Below are positions 1 to 8,059 of a stretch of DNA of 64,000 bases, piece after piece (position 1 is the first letter of the stretch; each line of letters opens with the position of its first letter). Position numbers and translations under genes: made by a program. The DNA comes from Chryseobacterium potabilaquae (lineage in GTDB: Bacteria > Bacteroidota > Bacteroidia > Flavobacteriales > Weeksellaceae). Below the pieces are notes generated by a model. That model worked only from the letters and a program-made list of their open reading frames with translations, was not told where the DNA came from and did no database searches. Location: the NCBI RefSeq assembly GCF_902728265.1, contig NZ_CACVBR010000003.1, forward strand, positions 124,001-188,000. The letters are read 5' to 3'.

Positions 1-46
1 AACAAAGGAAAAATAATCTCCATTAAATTTAAAATTGCATCTACAG

Positions 47-628
47 ATGAAAAGAATCAATAGTTTTTTAATTTTTTCGGTATTGCTTGTTCTATTTGTT
101 TCATGTAATAATAAAAAATCAGAGGTAAGCGATTTAGAAAAGCTCAGAAATAGCAATAATGCCAAAACTTATCCTGCTGTGCAAATGGACAGCGCACAAG
201 CTATTAATTTTATCACCAAACAAAAAGTCCAAGAATTACTGGATTTATCTACGCTGTATCTTTCAGGAAATAGAAATACAGAGATTGATTCGGCTATATA
301 TTCTCAAATGGAAAGCTACTTTCATAAGCCAGATAGTGTTACTTTTAAAAACTTATTTAAAGAAATGGATAGCTTAAAAGTAAAAACCGTAAAAGTAAAT
401 AATCTGGAAGTTTACAAAGACTATTATAAAAAAGACACCTTGGATTTCGCAAAATTCAGTGTAGAATATTTCGATAATAAAAACAAATCTTTAGGATCCT
501 TTAACAGAAATGCACAATACATATTGCTTTCCATGCCTAATACCAACAAAGAGTTTAAGTTCTTTTTCCTTAATTTTTATTCTACTCCGCTCAAAAAAGA
601 CAGCACTTCCCTAGGAGTAACCAAGTAG
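47..628 (+). CDS. Small lipoprotein of unknown function
   Basis: I do not recognise this protein (about 193 residues). The N-terminus is a lipoprotein signal: a basic start (MKRINS), a hydrophobic run and a lipobox ending LFVSC, so it should be exported and lipid-anchored. The mature part is hydrophilic and rich in Asn, Lys and Ser with no motif I can name. An in-frame ATG four codons upstream (position 35) is possible, but the one at 47 places the basic residues directly before the hydrophobic core, as a signal peptide should look. Its last 52 bases overlap the 3' end of the convergent folate cyclo-ligase gene. The gene before it lies outside the window, so its operon cannot be judged. Confidence 0.7.
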   Translation: MKRINSFLIFSVLLVLFVSCNNKKSEVSDLEKLRNSNNAKTYPAVQMDSAQAINFITKQKVQELLDLSTLYLSGNRNTEIDSAIYSQMESYFHKPDSVTFKNLFKEMDSLKVKTVKVNNLEVYKDYYKKDTLDFAKFSVEYFDNKNKSLGSFNRNAQYILLSMPNTNKEFKFFFLNFYSTPLKKDSTSLGVTK

Positions 629-1152
629 TGTAAGGAAATATCATTTTCCCAAACATCCTCAATCATTTCATTGGGGCTAAAATAATTAATCCCCACCTTT
701 TTAGATTCAGGAGAAATATCCTGAAAGAAAGCATCATAAAATCCTTTTCCATATCCTACTCTATTTCCGTTAAAATCGCAGTATAAAAGAGGCGTAATAA
801 TATAATGAAAATGAGTTTCCTCGGAATCCCTATTAGAAATAGGCTCTAAAATTCCCCAAGGATTAGATTCAAAAACAGTATCTTCAAAAATTTCAATATT
901 AATAAGTTTATTATCAATAACTTTAGGAACAAATACCCGAATATTTTGACTCAAAAAATAGGTAATGAACATGAATGTATTTATTTCATTAAACTTCTTT
1001 ATTGGAGTAAAAATATGAATCTTCTGATCTTCAACAGGACTAAAATAGTCTACAAAATTGTTGAATATTTTTTCAGATAACAATAAAGCCTCATCGGATG
1101 ATAAGGCTTTTCTTTTTTGTATATATATTTTTCTAAGTTCTGCTTTTAGCAT
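577..1152 (-). CDS. 5-formyltetrahydrofolate cyclo-ligase
   Basis: ATP-dependent enzyme that converts 5-formyltetrahydrofolate to 5,10-methenyltetrahydrofolate, returning a dead-end folate to one-carbon metabolism in the cytoplasm. At 191 residues it has the normal family length. The C-terminal glycine-rich signature NRVGYGKGFYDAFF is the family's ATP/substrate loop (usually GYGGGYYDR), and the N-terminal region has the basic R-K-I-Y-I-Q-K-R-K-A segment typical of the fold. It starts 7 bases after the ferredoxin stop and is probably the last gene of a three-gene operon with the U32 protein. The 3' end overlaps the convergent lipoprotein gene by 52 bases. The family call is secure; a substrate other than 5-formyl-THF is unlikely. 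Confidence 0.92.
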   Translation of the reverse strand: MLKAELRKIYIQKRKALSSDEALLLSEKIFNNFVDYFSPVEDQKIHIFTPIKKFNEINTFMFITYFLSQNIRVFVPKVIDNKLINIEIFEDTVFESNPWGILEPISNRDSEETHFHYIITPLLYCDFNGNRVGYGKGFYDAFFQDISPESKKVGINYFSPNEMIEDVWENDISLHYLVTPREVLSFLSGVE

Positions 1153-1159
1153 GGCAATA

Positions 1160-1390
1160 TCATATTACTTTAACCGAAATAATTTTCACCGGACAAGCTT
1201 TAGCAGCTTTATCACATGGTTCATAAGCTTCAGCATTGGGTGTTTTTAATGTATAAAAACCTTTTTTATCAATTGTTTTCAAAAGTACTGATTTCCCGTC
1301 TTTTTTAGACATTCTAAAAAATTCAGGAGCAAATTCTGCACAGTAATTACAACCAATACATTTATCCCTTTGAAGCGTTACTATTACCAT
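1160..1390 (-). CDS. Small [4Fe-4S] ferredoxin
   Basis: A 76-residue cytoplasmic electron carrier. Cys11, Cys14 and Cys17 lie in CIGCNYC, and Cys66 precedes Pro in ACPV. Together they form the ligand set of a single-cluster [4Fe-4S] ferredoxin; Cys59 is an additional cysteine. No second CxxCxxC set is present, so it carries one cluster. Its ATG overlaps the stop of the upstream U32 gene as TAATG, which points to translational coupling. U32 hydroxylases of the TrhP/RlhA group depend on iron-sulfur chemistry, so this ferredoxin may serve its neighbour; that link is inference. The partner reductase is not visible in the window. Confidence 0.88.
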   Translation of the reverse strand: MVIVTLQRDKCIGCNYCAEFAPEFFRMSKKDGKSVLLKTIDKKGFYTLKTPNAEAYEPCDKAAKACPVKIISVKVI

Positions 1391-2634
1391 TATGCTTGTA
1401 CTATTTTATACAGTTTATCACTAGGCCTTATACGGAAAGTGGTAGGAAATGTAATTACATCCGATTTAGTTGCTTTTTCAGAATTTCCTTTCTCATCAAC
1501 CATCATACTTTCAACAATCATTTCCTGGGAACCTGTAGTCGGCCCTTGAATGAGAACTTTATCTCCCACACTAAGATCATACGCTTCAATCACAAATTCA
1601 GCAATATTAGACTTTGGATAGAAATGTCTTCCTTTTCCTATATACACTTTTTTTTGAGTTGCACTTGAACCAGAATTTGGAGACCATTCACCCAATTCTT
1701 GCCCTAAATAATACCCACTCCAAAAACCTCTATTATATACAGTTTCCAATTGTGTCATCCATTCATTTACTTTTTCTTGAGAAAATGTTCCTTCTGCAAT
1801 AGAATCAATTGCTTCTCTATAACATTTTGTAACAGCAGCTACATATTCAGGAGCCCTACCTCGACCTTCTACTTTAAGAACTTTAACCCCTGCTTCCACA
1901 ATTTCATCCAAAAAGCCTATTGTACAAAGATCTTTTGGAGACATCATATATTCATTATCCAGTTCAATCTCAAAACCGGATTCTTGATCAATAACTGTAT
2001 ATTTTTTACGACAATTTTGTTTACATGCTCCTCTATTGGCAGAAGAATTATGAGAATGTAGGCTTAAATAACACTTCCCGGATACTGCCATACATAATGC
2101 TCCATGACCAAAAATCTCCACTTCAACCAGATTTCCCGAAGGACCTTTTACCTGATCTTTTTCAATTTGAGTACAGATTTTTTTAATTTGAGAAATACTT
2201 AGTTCCCGACTCATTACCATAGTATCAGCAAAAAGAGCATAAAATTTTACCGTTTCAATATTGGTAATGTTAATTTGTGTCGAGATGTGTACTTCCATGC
2301 CAATTTGTCTGGCATAGGATATTACTGCCTGATCCATTGCAATCACTGCGGTAAGATTGGCGTCTTTAGCTTTATCTAAAAGAGTTTTTATAATAGATAA
2401 ATCATGATCATATATAATGGTATTAAGTGTAAGATAGGTTCTTACCCCTTTCTCAGCGCATCTTCTGGAGATTTCAGGAAGATCTTCGATTGTAAAGTTC
2501 ATCGTCGCTCTAGCACGCATATTCAGCTGCTCAACTCCAAAATACACAGAGTCTGCTCCATTATCTATAGCTGCTTGTAGTGATGTAAAATCACCCGCAG
2601 GAGACATTAATTCTATTTTTCCGCTTTTTGTCAT
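1390..2634 (-). CDS. U32 family protein, probable RNA hydroxylase (TrhP/RlhA-like)
   Basis: A 414-residue member of the former 'peptidase U32' family. The best studied relatives, TrhP and RlhA of E. coli, hydroxylate tRNA U34 or 23S rRNA using prephenate and need an iron-sulfur cluster. The signature around residues 175-212 is present: FGHGALC, SGKCYLS and SANRGACKQNCRKKY. It gives four cysteines (181, 188, 204, 208) spaced as expected for cluster ligands. I start at the ATG at 2634 rather than the TTG at 2658, because the TTG lies inside a TATCTTTG promoter element (2656-2663). The gene is coupled by TAATG to a ferredoxin and then to a folate cyclo-ligase. The exact RNA target cannot be told from sequence. 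Confidence 0.85.
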   Translation of the reverse strand: MTKSGKIELMSPAGDFTSLQAAIDNGADSVYFGVEQLNMRARATMNFTIEDLPEISRRCAEKGVRTYLTLNTIIYDHDLSIIKTLLDKAKDANLTAVIAMDQAVISYARQIGMEVHISTQINITNIETVKFYALFADTMVMSRELSISQIKKICTQIEKDQVKGPSGNLVEVEIFGHGALCMAVSGKCYLSLHSHNSSANRGACKQNCRKKYTVIDQESGFEIELDNEYMMSPKDLCTIGFLDEIVEAGVKVLKVEGRGRAPEYVAAVTKCYREAIDSIAEGTFSQEKVNEWMTQLETVYNRGFWSGYYLGQELGEWSPNSGSSATQKKVYIGKGRHFYPKSNIAEFVIEAYDLSVGDKVLIQGPTTGSQEMIVESMMVDEKGNSEKATKSDVITFPTTFRIRPSDKLYKIVQA

Positions 2635-2655
2635 TTCTTTTTGAGAAAATTTTTG

Positions 2656-2663
2656 CAAAGATA
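2656..2663 (-). promoter_or_regulatory. -7 promoter element for the U32 operon
   Basis: The minus strand reads TATCTTTG, an exact match to the Bacteroidota -7 box TAnnTTTG, about 22 bases upstream of the ATG at 2634. No TTTG lies at the usual -33 distance, so only half of the promoter is well supported. Confidence 0.5.
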
Positions 2664-2847
2664 GTCATTTTTCAATTGAGTATATTTATCAGATAAAATT
2701 ACCACCTCTATATTATGTACAATATGTCACATTTTCTTTAATATAATTTTAAGATTCGTTAAGTCTACATTTAAGTATTGTGACATAATATAGAAATAAT
2801 GGCTATCACTGTTAAATTTTAGTTAAAACTGAAACATTACATTACAA

Positions 2848-2874
2848 TTGCATACCTATTTAGCATTAAATTTG
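2848..2874 (+). promoter_or_regulatory. Putative promoter of the HtrA gene
   Basis: TAAATTTG at 2867-2874 matches the Bacteroidota -7 box TAnnTTTG. A TTG at 2848-2850 lies 16 bases upstream, slightly short of the usual 17-23. Transcription would begin near 2881, leaving a leader of about 50 bases. A wide dyad (2708-2718 with 2783-2793) lies further upstream. Confidence 0.45.
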
Positions 2875-2932
2875 TTTACTGTAAAATGAAAAACTTAAAC
2901 ATAATATATAACAAACATAAGAAAGATATACA

Positions 2933-4462
2933 ATGAAGAGTACTTTAAAAAAACTATTACCATTTGCCGTAGTAGGAGTTTTATCAGGAGCTACTACCGT
3001 TGGGGCACTAAAATATTTTGATCACACAGCCAATAATGGGGATCAATCTTATTTTACAAAATCATCGAATACTTCATTTGTGGGTATGAATAGTGCTGCT
3101 ATAGGTGATGATTTCGTAAAATCAGCTAAAACAACAGTTCCTGCGGTAGTAACAATTAAAAATTACCAAAGCAGAACAGCATCAAGCAGGGCTTCGGAAC
3201 AAGATTTATTTGATTTCTTTTTCGGAGATCCTCTAGGAGGAAGAGGCCAACAAAGGCAGAAACAACAACAAGTTCCAGACAATATGCCTTCGGGGATGGG
3301 TTCCGGAGTTATTATTTCTCCTGACGGATACATTATATCCAACAATCATGTGGTGGCAGGAGCTAATAAACTAGAAGTTGTTTTAAGCAACAAAAAATCT
3401 TATATCGCTACTTTGGTAGGTACGGACCCTAATACTGATATTTCTTTATTAAAAATAGAAGAAAAGGGATTACCTTATCTCAACTTTGCCAACTCGGATA
3501 ATATTGAAGTCGGACAATGGGTTCTCGCAGTCGGAAACCCTCTTGGTCTAAACTCAACAGTTACAGCAGGTATTGTTTCTGCTAAAGGTCGAGGAATTGG
3601 TATTCTAAGTTCTCAAGGGAAAGCTGCTAATCCTATTGAAAGTTTTATTCAGACGGATGCCGCTATTAATCCCGGTAACTCTGGAGGAGCTTTAGTTAAT
3701 ACAAATGGAGACTTAATTGGTATTAACTCTGCTATTCAATCTACTACAGGATATTATCAAGGATACGGATTTGCTGTTCCTTCCAATTTAGCTCGTAAAA
3801 TTATTGAAGACATTAAAAAATTCGGAATGGTACAAAGAGGATTCCTTGGAGTACAGTCGCTAGATCTTTCTGATGAAATGCAGGTTTCCGCCTATAATAA
3901 ACAAAACAAAACCAATATAAAATCTGGTTCGGGAGTTTATATTACGAAATTTGGAGATAATAGTGGAGCTGAAGATGCCGGTCTTAAAATGGGTGATATT
4001 ATAACAAAAGTTGACAACTATCCAATTACTGACTTTGCCGATCTTTCTGTATCAATTGGAAGTAAACGTCCTGGTGATAAAGTTCAAGTAACTTATTTAA
4101 GAAATGGTAAAGAGAGCACCACTACCGTGACTTTAAAAGACCAAAAAGGAGGCACCTCCACAAGAACAAAGGCAGACCTTTCTGTCACTGAAAAAATTGG
4201 ATCAGACTTTGAGCCATTGAGTGATAGATTTAAAACAGATTATGGATTAAATAGTGGAGTTGTGGCAAAAAATGTAACAGAAGGAAGTGAGATGGCCAAA
4301 ATTGGTATAGTCGATAATTACATTGTGATTGAGATTAATGGAAAACCCGTAAATTCGCAAAAAGACGTTGAAAAGATACTCGATAGGTATCAAGGAAATG
4401 TTCAAGTTAAATTTGTAGATGAATATGGTAGAATTTACACAAAAGGCTTTAAAATGCCTTAA
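2933..4462 (+). CDS. htrA: Do/DegQ-family periplasmic serine protease (HtrA)
   Basis: Envelope quality-control protease and chaperone, 509 residues. A basic N-terminus and hydrophobic segment (residues 6-26) export it. The trypsin-like domain carries the triad His139 (SNNHVV), Asp169 (NTDISLL) and Ser250 (NPGNSGGALV). Two PDZ domains follow, roughly residues 290-395 and 415-505, as in DegP/DegQ. A Gln/Arg-rich loop (residues 105-113) sits where the regulatory LA loop lies in this family. The gene stands alone, divergent from the U32 operon, and ends at a strong hairpin terminator. The upstream region has a TAnnTTTG box and a long dyad, suggesting stress-responsive control, which is inferred. 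Confidence 0.95.
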   Translation: MKSTLKKLLPFAVVGVLSGATTVGALKYFDHTANNGDQSYFTKSSNTSFVGMNSAAIGDDFVKSAKTTVPAVVTIKNYQSRTASSRASEQDLFDFFFGDPLGGRGQQRQKQQQVPDNMPSGMGSGVIISPDGYIISNNHVVAGANKLEVVLSNKKSYIATLVGTDPNTDISLLKIEEKGLPYLNFANSDNIEVGQWVLAVGNPLGLNSTVTAGIVSAKGRGIGILSSQGKAANPIESFIQTDAAINPGNSGGALVNTNGDLIGINSAIQSTTGYYQGYGFAVPSNLARKIIEDIKKFGMVQRGFLGVQSLDLSDEMQVSAYNKQNKTNIKSGSGVYITKFGDNSGAEDAGLKMGDIITKVDNYPITDFADLSVSIGSKRPGDKVQVTYLRNGKESTTTVTLKDQKGGTSTRTKADLSVTEKIGSDFEPLSDRFKTDYGLNSGVVAKNVTEGSEMAKIGIVDNYIVIEINGKPVNSQKDVEKILDRYQGNVQVKFVDEYGRIYTKGFKMP

Positions 4463-4485
4463 CAATAAATCTTTATATATTGCAA

Positions 4486-4517
4486 ATAACGCTGCGAAAA
4501 TTCGCAGCGTTATTTTT
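4486..4517. terminator. Bidirectional terminator between HtrA and the membrane protein gene
   Basis: A perfect 13-base inverted repeat (4486-4498 with 4501-4513) is built around GCTGCGAA/TTCGCAGC and followed by a T-run. It lies between two convergent genes and can end transcription of HtrA; it overlaps the approach to the minus-strand stop at 4516. Confidence 0.8.
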
Positions 4518-4971
4518 ATTTCTCTTTATTTACTTTATCACGTATTTTTTTATTCTTATTCCGTTCATAAATCACCTCTACAATCTTACCTCCAATCCAC
4601 GAAAAAGGGAAAAAAGTAAGAAAAATAGATATTTTATAAAACGTAGGATGATAAGGAAAAATAATGACATCCAACATCGCGATGAATAGCATTATAAAGC
4701 CAATAAGAATCGCATATGCCACTTTAGCATACTTAACGATAATGGCCGTTGCAATTCCTCCAACCGTAGTTCCTAATCCTGAAATAAACAATAAAAAGCC
4801 AAAAAAAGCTTCATCATTCTTCATACTTTCAAGAAACCTTTGCCAATGCTCAAATGGTGCAAAGGCATCAAAAGTTACCCATTGCGGAAAAGCTCTTATT
4901 CCGAGAGTGATGATAAGTCCAGTAATTCCCAAACCTACTAAAACCGCAAATGTATTTCTTAAAAAATTCAT
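4516..4971 (-). CDS. Four-helix membrane protein of unknown function
   Basis: I do not recognise the family. The 151 residues contain about four hydrophobic segments (roughly 5-25, 57-80, 83-105 and 110-130). A soluble loop with several aromatics (about 28-52, including FPQWVTF and FEHWQRF) separates the first two, and the C-terminal tail is strongly basic (NKNKKIRDKVNKEK), so it is an inner-membrane protein with a cytoplasmic tail. Its ATG overlaps the RidA stop as TAATG, so the two are translationally coupled. It ends at the terminator shared with HtrA. The coupling may mean a shared function with RidA, but nothing in the sequence names one. Confidence 0.7.
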   Translation of the reverse strand: MNFLRNTFAVLVGLGITGLIITLGIRAFPQWVTFDAFAPFEHWQRFLESMKNDEAFFGFLLFISGLGTTVGGIATAIIVKYAKVAYAILIGFIMLFIAMLDVIIFPYHPTFYKISIFLTFFPFSWIGGKIVEVIYERNKNKKIRDKVNKEK

Positions 4972-5351
4972 TAATCTTGATGTGCAATCATTGAAATTTC
5001 GATATCAACATTTTTAGGCAAGCAAGAAACCTGTACAGTTTCACGAGCCGGATAGCTTTCTACATCTAAATATGAGGCATAAATATCATTCATTACAGCA
5101 AAATCATCCATGTTTTTAAGAAAGATAGTAGCCTTTACCACATTTTTAAAAGTCATTCCTGCCTCTGTAAGAATTGCCTCTAAATTCTTCATTACCTGAT
5201 GCGTTTCTTTTTCAATTCCTTCAACTAATTTACCCGTTACAGGATCTACAGGAATCTGGCCGGAAATATATAAAACACCATTCGCCATATTGGCTTGCGA
5301 ATAGGGACCGATTGCTGCAGGAGCATTAACTGTATTGATTATATTTTTCAT
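4971..5351 (-). CDS. ridA: RidA family enamine/imine deaminase
   Basis: Cytoplasmic trimeric enzyme that hydrolyses reactive 2-aminoacrylate and related enamines released by PLP enzymes. At 126 residues it has the standard length. The family hallmarks are present: IGPYSQA near residue 14, YISGQIPVDP near 28-37, the catalytic Arg103 in PARETVQV and Glu118 in the C-terminal DIEISMIA. It is followed without a gap by the unknown membrane protein (TAATG overlap). The active site is intact, which supports RidA activity rather than one of the Rid subgroups lacking the arginine. Confidence 0.94.
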   Translation of the reverse strand: MKNIINTVNAPAAIGPYSQANMANGVLYISGQIPVDPVTGKLVEGIEKETHQVMKNLEAILTEAGMTFKNVVKATIFLKNMDDFAVMNDIYASYLDVESYPARETVQVSCLPKNVDIEISMIAHQD

Positions 5352-5409
5352 TAAAGTTTATTTTGAATGCAAATATAAAATTTATATTCTCAAATTTCAA
5401 TCCTATATT

Positions 5410-7998
5410 TTAGAAAGGAGCACTTGCTTGTGGAAAGCTTCTATCTTTATATTTTAATGCATCACTTAAGATATTTGCTTTAATCCCAATAAAGAAATCA
5501 TATACTTTATACTGACCAAAAGGAACCCAATTAAAATTAATTGTAAAGCTTCGTTGATCCCTTGAAAAACCTATTCTTGTATAAGCCAATTGTTTAGTAA
5601 TCATGTCATAATGTGTACTCCCGTTCACGTTCCAAAAGGGTGTCAGTTTTATACTTCCATCCAATCCTACAGAGGCAATTTTATTTCCAAATCTAGAACT
5701 GCTACTTCTTGTATATGCATAATTGGCATTAATATTTAAAGTCCACGCTTGATCAAAGTGAGCATAATTATCCTCGTCAAAATAATAATTCTCATTTCTT
5801 ATCTCTCCTTTCGAAGAGTATTTTTTCGCATAATCTACTTTTTCGCCAAACGTTTCATTACTTAAAGGATAAGAAGCCTGCACATTAAATCCTTGAACAC
5901 TAAAATGTCCAAATTGTTCTGTTCTAATTCCAACATCTTGTCCTGGTAAAAAAAGTATTTTATATGGATCTAACGATAAGCTTGTGTTCACCTTGAACTT
6001 ATTATCAAAAAAAGAAGATTGTCCACTGAATGTAAAAATAGACCAAGGATGATCTTTAGCCGCAAAATTATAGTTTCCGGAAAAGGATAATGTTTCAAAA
6101 ATTTTAATTTTCTTCACCCCTGTAGAATCATTTTTGGATTTCATCTTCATTTCAATATTGCTTCCAATATTAAAACCTAAAGACGCCGTCATTCCATTTG
6201 TTGGGACTCCTATGATTCCTCCATCAAATATAGAATAAGGTGTAAGTGCTCCATTAGCATCATTATAATTTCTATAATATCCAAATTTAGGATTACCAAA
6301 ATCTGGAGAATAAGAAAAGTTGACACTTGGTGTCATCACATGTCTTATTGCTTCTATTTTAGAGCCTTTTTTAAATTTCAACATTCCATAAAGTATCGTT
6401 TGGATACTTGTAGATGTGGTAAATGTAGAATACCCAGCTATATTTTTTACTGTTTCATTTTTAACTACATTTTCTATAGGATCATAAAACTTATTGAGCG
6501 TTTTTGTCGTCAAAGCGTTATCAATATTAGCACTTAAACTGAAATTGAAATATTTTGCAAAAGTTGTAGTGGTACCTAGGGTAATATTATTTTTAATTCC
6601 CGTTTGCAATTTATCCCACATCGCTTTTTTGAAAAACTCTCCTTGATTGGTCTGTACAAAATTAGTGATATTAAGCCCCGTGTTTACTGTAATATTTTCT
6701 AGTAACCCCTGCCTTACCCCTGTTTTGGATTTCAATAAATAAAATTGATTAATGGCCACATTCATTTGGGGCAAACGTAAATCCGTACTTCCAGTGGCAA
6801 AATTTTGTGCATATGAAGCCGTAGCAGTAATCGTGGCAGGTAGTTTTAAAAACCTTTTGGTAAGTGTAAGTGTAGAGTTCTGCTGAGTTCTCAATACACT
6901 TTGATCCATAATATAGCTATTATTCAGGGTATTATTATAAAATTTCGTACTACTTGCATCTACAGATGCACTAAAAGTTAGGAACGGATTAGCTTTGGTG
7001 TCTTGAGTATGTCTCCATGCGATCCTATATGTACTTTCCTTTCTATAGTCATCTAATCCTTTAATACCTCTTACAATGGTTCCTATATCGGCAGAAAAAT
7101 TACCAGAATAGCGATATTTTTTCTGATAATTCATCTCTGGTCTTAAATTCCAACTTCCTTTGGTATAAATATCCGACAGTATTTTAAGGTCAAAATGTTC
7201 TCCTATGGGTTGATAATATCCCAAACCATTAAGAAAGAAGCCCACATCCTGTCTTTCCCCAAAACTTGGTATTAAAATTCCCGCCGCTCTCTTATCTGAA
7301 AATGGTAAAATAGCAAATGGCATGATTAACGGTGTAGGCACCTGTTCAATATACATCTGTATTGGACCCGTAATAATCTGAGACTTAGTTTTAGTCTTTA
7401 TTAGTTTTATATTAGAAGCGAGCATATGGTAATCTGCGGCTGTATCTTTTTTCTTAATAAAATAATCATCCGTAGTATAGAGAGCATGCTTCATTGCAAA
7501 AACAGAGTCATTATATTTTTTAGTTTTATTAGCAATAATAACCCCTTCACTTTCTTCTGTTCTCGCATTATAAGCAATAGCTTGTTTGGTCTTTGTGTTA
7601 TAGCTAAATTGATCCGTTTCATACTTTTTTCCAGCTTGAGTTGTAAGCACGGGTTCAATTATCTTTCCTAAAGAATCTTGCTTTCCTCTGGCATATACTA
7701 GATTTTTTTGCTCATCTATTGAGATATAATCTGCATCAATTTGCATATCTTGATATTTTACTTGAGCATTTTTATTCAAGTATACCATTTTTTTAGGAAA
7801 ATCTCTTCTGATATTATCAGCTTTAGTCTGTAGAATATCTTCTAAAGACTCTTTTTTTATTACAACAGTATCCTGCTTGGGAATCGTATCCTTCACCCCA
7901 TTTTTAGACATTTTTTCTGGCATTTCCTGTGCTAAAAAATTGTTAAAAATTAGGATAATTAAAAATTGTAATATATTTTTGAAGACGGTTTTGTCCAA
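5410..7998 (-). CDS. lptD: LPS assembly outer-membrane protein LptD
   Basis: Outer-membrane translocon that inserts lipopolysaccharide or lipooligosaccharide into the outer leaflet. The 862 residues comprise a signal peptide (cleavage near NFLAQ), an OstA/LptA-like periplasmic domain (about residues 50-230, with segments such as NAQVKYQDMQIDADYISID) and a large C-terminal beta-barrel. The stretch LIMPFAILPFSDKRAAGILI around residues 225-245 is the typical junction of domain and barrel. The start codon is TTG at 7998, since no earlier ATG gives a signal peptide. The gene is divergent from a secreted amidase with a 61-base gap, so envelope assembly and wall hydrolysis may share a control region. 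Confidence 0.88.
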   Translation of the reverse strand: MDKTVFKNILQFLIILIFNNFLAQEMPEKMSKNGVKDTIPKQDTVVIKKESLEDILQTKADNIRRDFPKKMVYLNKNAQVKYQDMQIDADYISIDEQKNLVYARGKQDSLGKIIEPVLTTQAGKKYETDQFSYNTKTKQAIAYNARTEESEGVIIANKTKKYNDSVFAMKHALYTTDDYFIKKKDTAADYHMLASNIKLIKTKTKSQIITGPIQMYIEQVPTPLIMPFAILPFSDKRAAGILIPSFGERQDVGFFLNGLGYYQPIGEHFDLKILSDIYTKGSWNLRPEMNYQKKYRYSGNFSADIGTIVRGIKGLDDYRKESTYRIAWRHTQDTKANPFLTFSASVDASSTKFYNNTLNNSYIMDQSVLRTQQNSTLTLTKRFLKLPATITATASYAQNFATGSTDLRLPQMNVAINQFYLLKSKTGVRQGLLENITVNTGLNITNFVQTNQGEFFKKAMWDKLQTGIKNNITLGTTTTFAKYFNFSLSANIDNALTTKTLNKFYDPIENVVKNETVKNIAGYSTFTTSTSIQTILYGMLKFKKGSKIEAIRHVMTPSVNFSYSPDFGNPKFGYYRNYNDANGALTPYSIFDGGIIGVPTNGMTASLGFNIGSNIEMKMKSKNDSTGVKKIKIFETLSFSGNYNFAAKDHPWSIFTFSGQSSFFDNKFKVNTSLSLDPYKILFLPGQDVGIRTEQFGHFSVQGFNVQASYPLSNETFGEKVDYAKKYSSKGEIRNENYYFDEDNYAHFDQAWTLNINANYAYTRSSSSRFGNKIASVGLDGSIKLTPFWNVNGSTHYDMITKQLAYTRIGFSRDQRSFTINFNWVPFGQYKVYDFFIGIKANILSDALKYKDRSFPQASAPF

Positions 7999-8059
7999 TT
8001 TTTGTATATATTTATTGTATATAATTTAGGCTCAAAATTAATATAATTTTTAAAACTGC

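Noticed and set aside
159..377. Open frame of 72 codons on the plus strand inside the first lipoprotein gene
   Set aside because: It lies wholly within the lipoprotein gene in another frame and has no recognisable product or start context.
1750..2061. 103-codon plus-strand frame opposite the U32 gene
   Set aside because: It is antisense to a well-supported gene; its Phe/Ser/Cys-rich composition is what the complement of AT-rich coding DNA gives.
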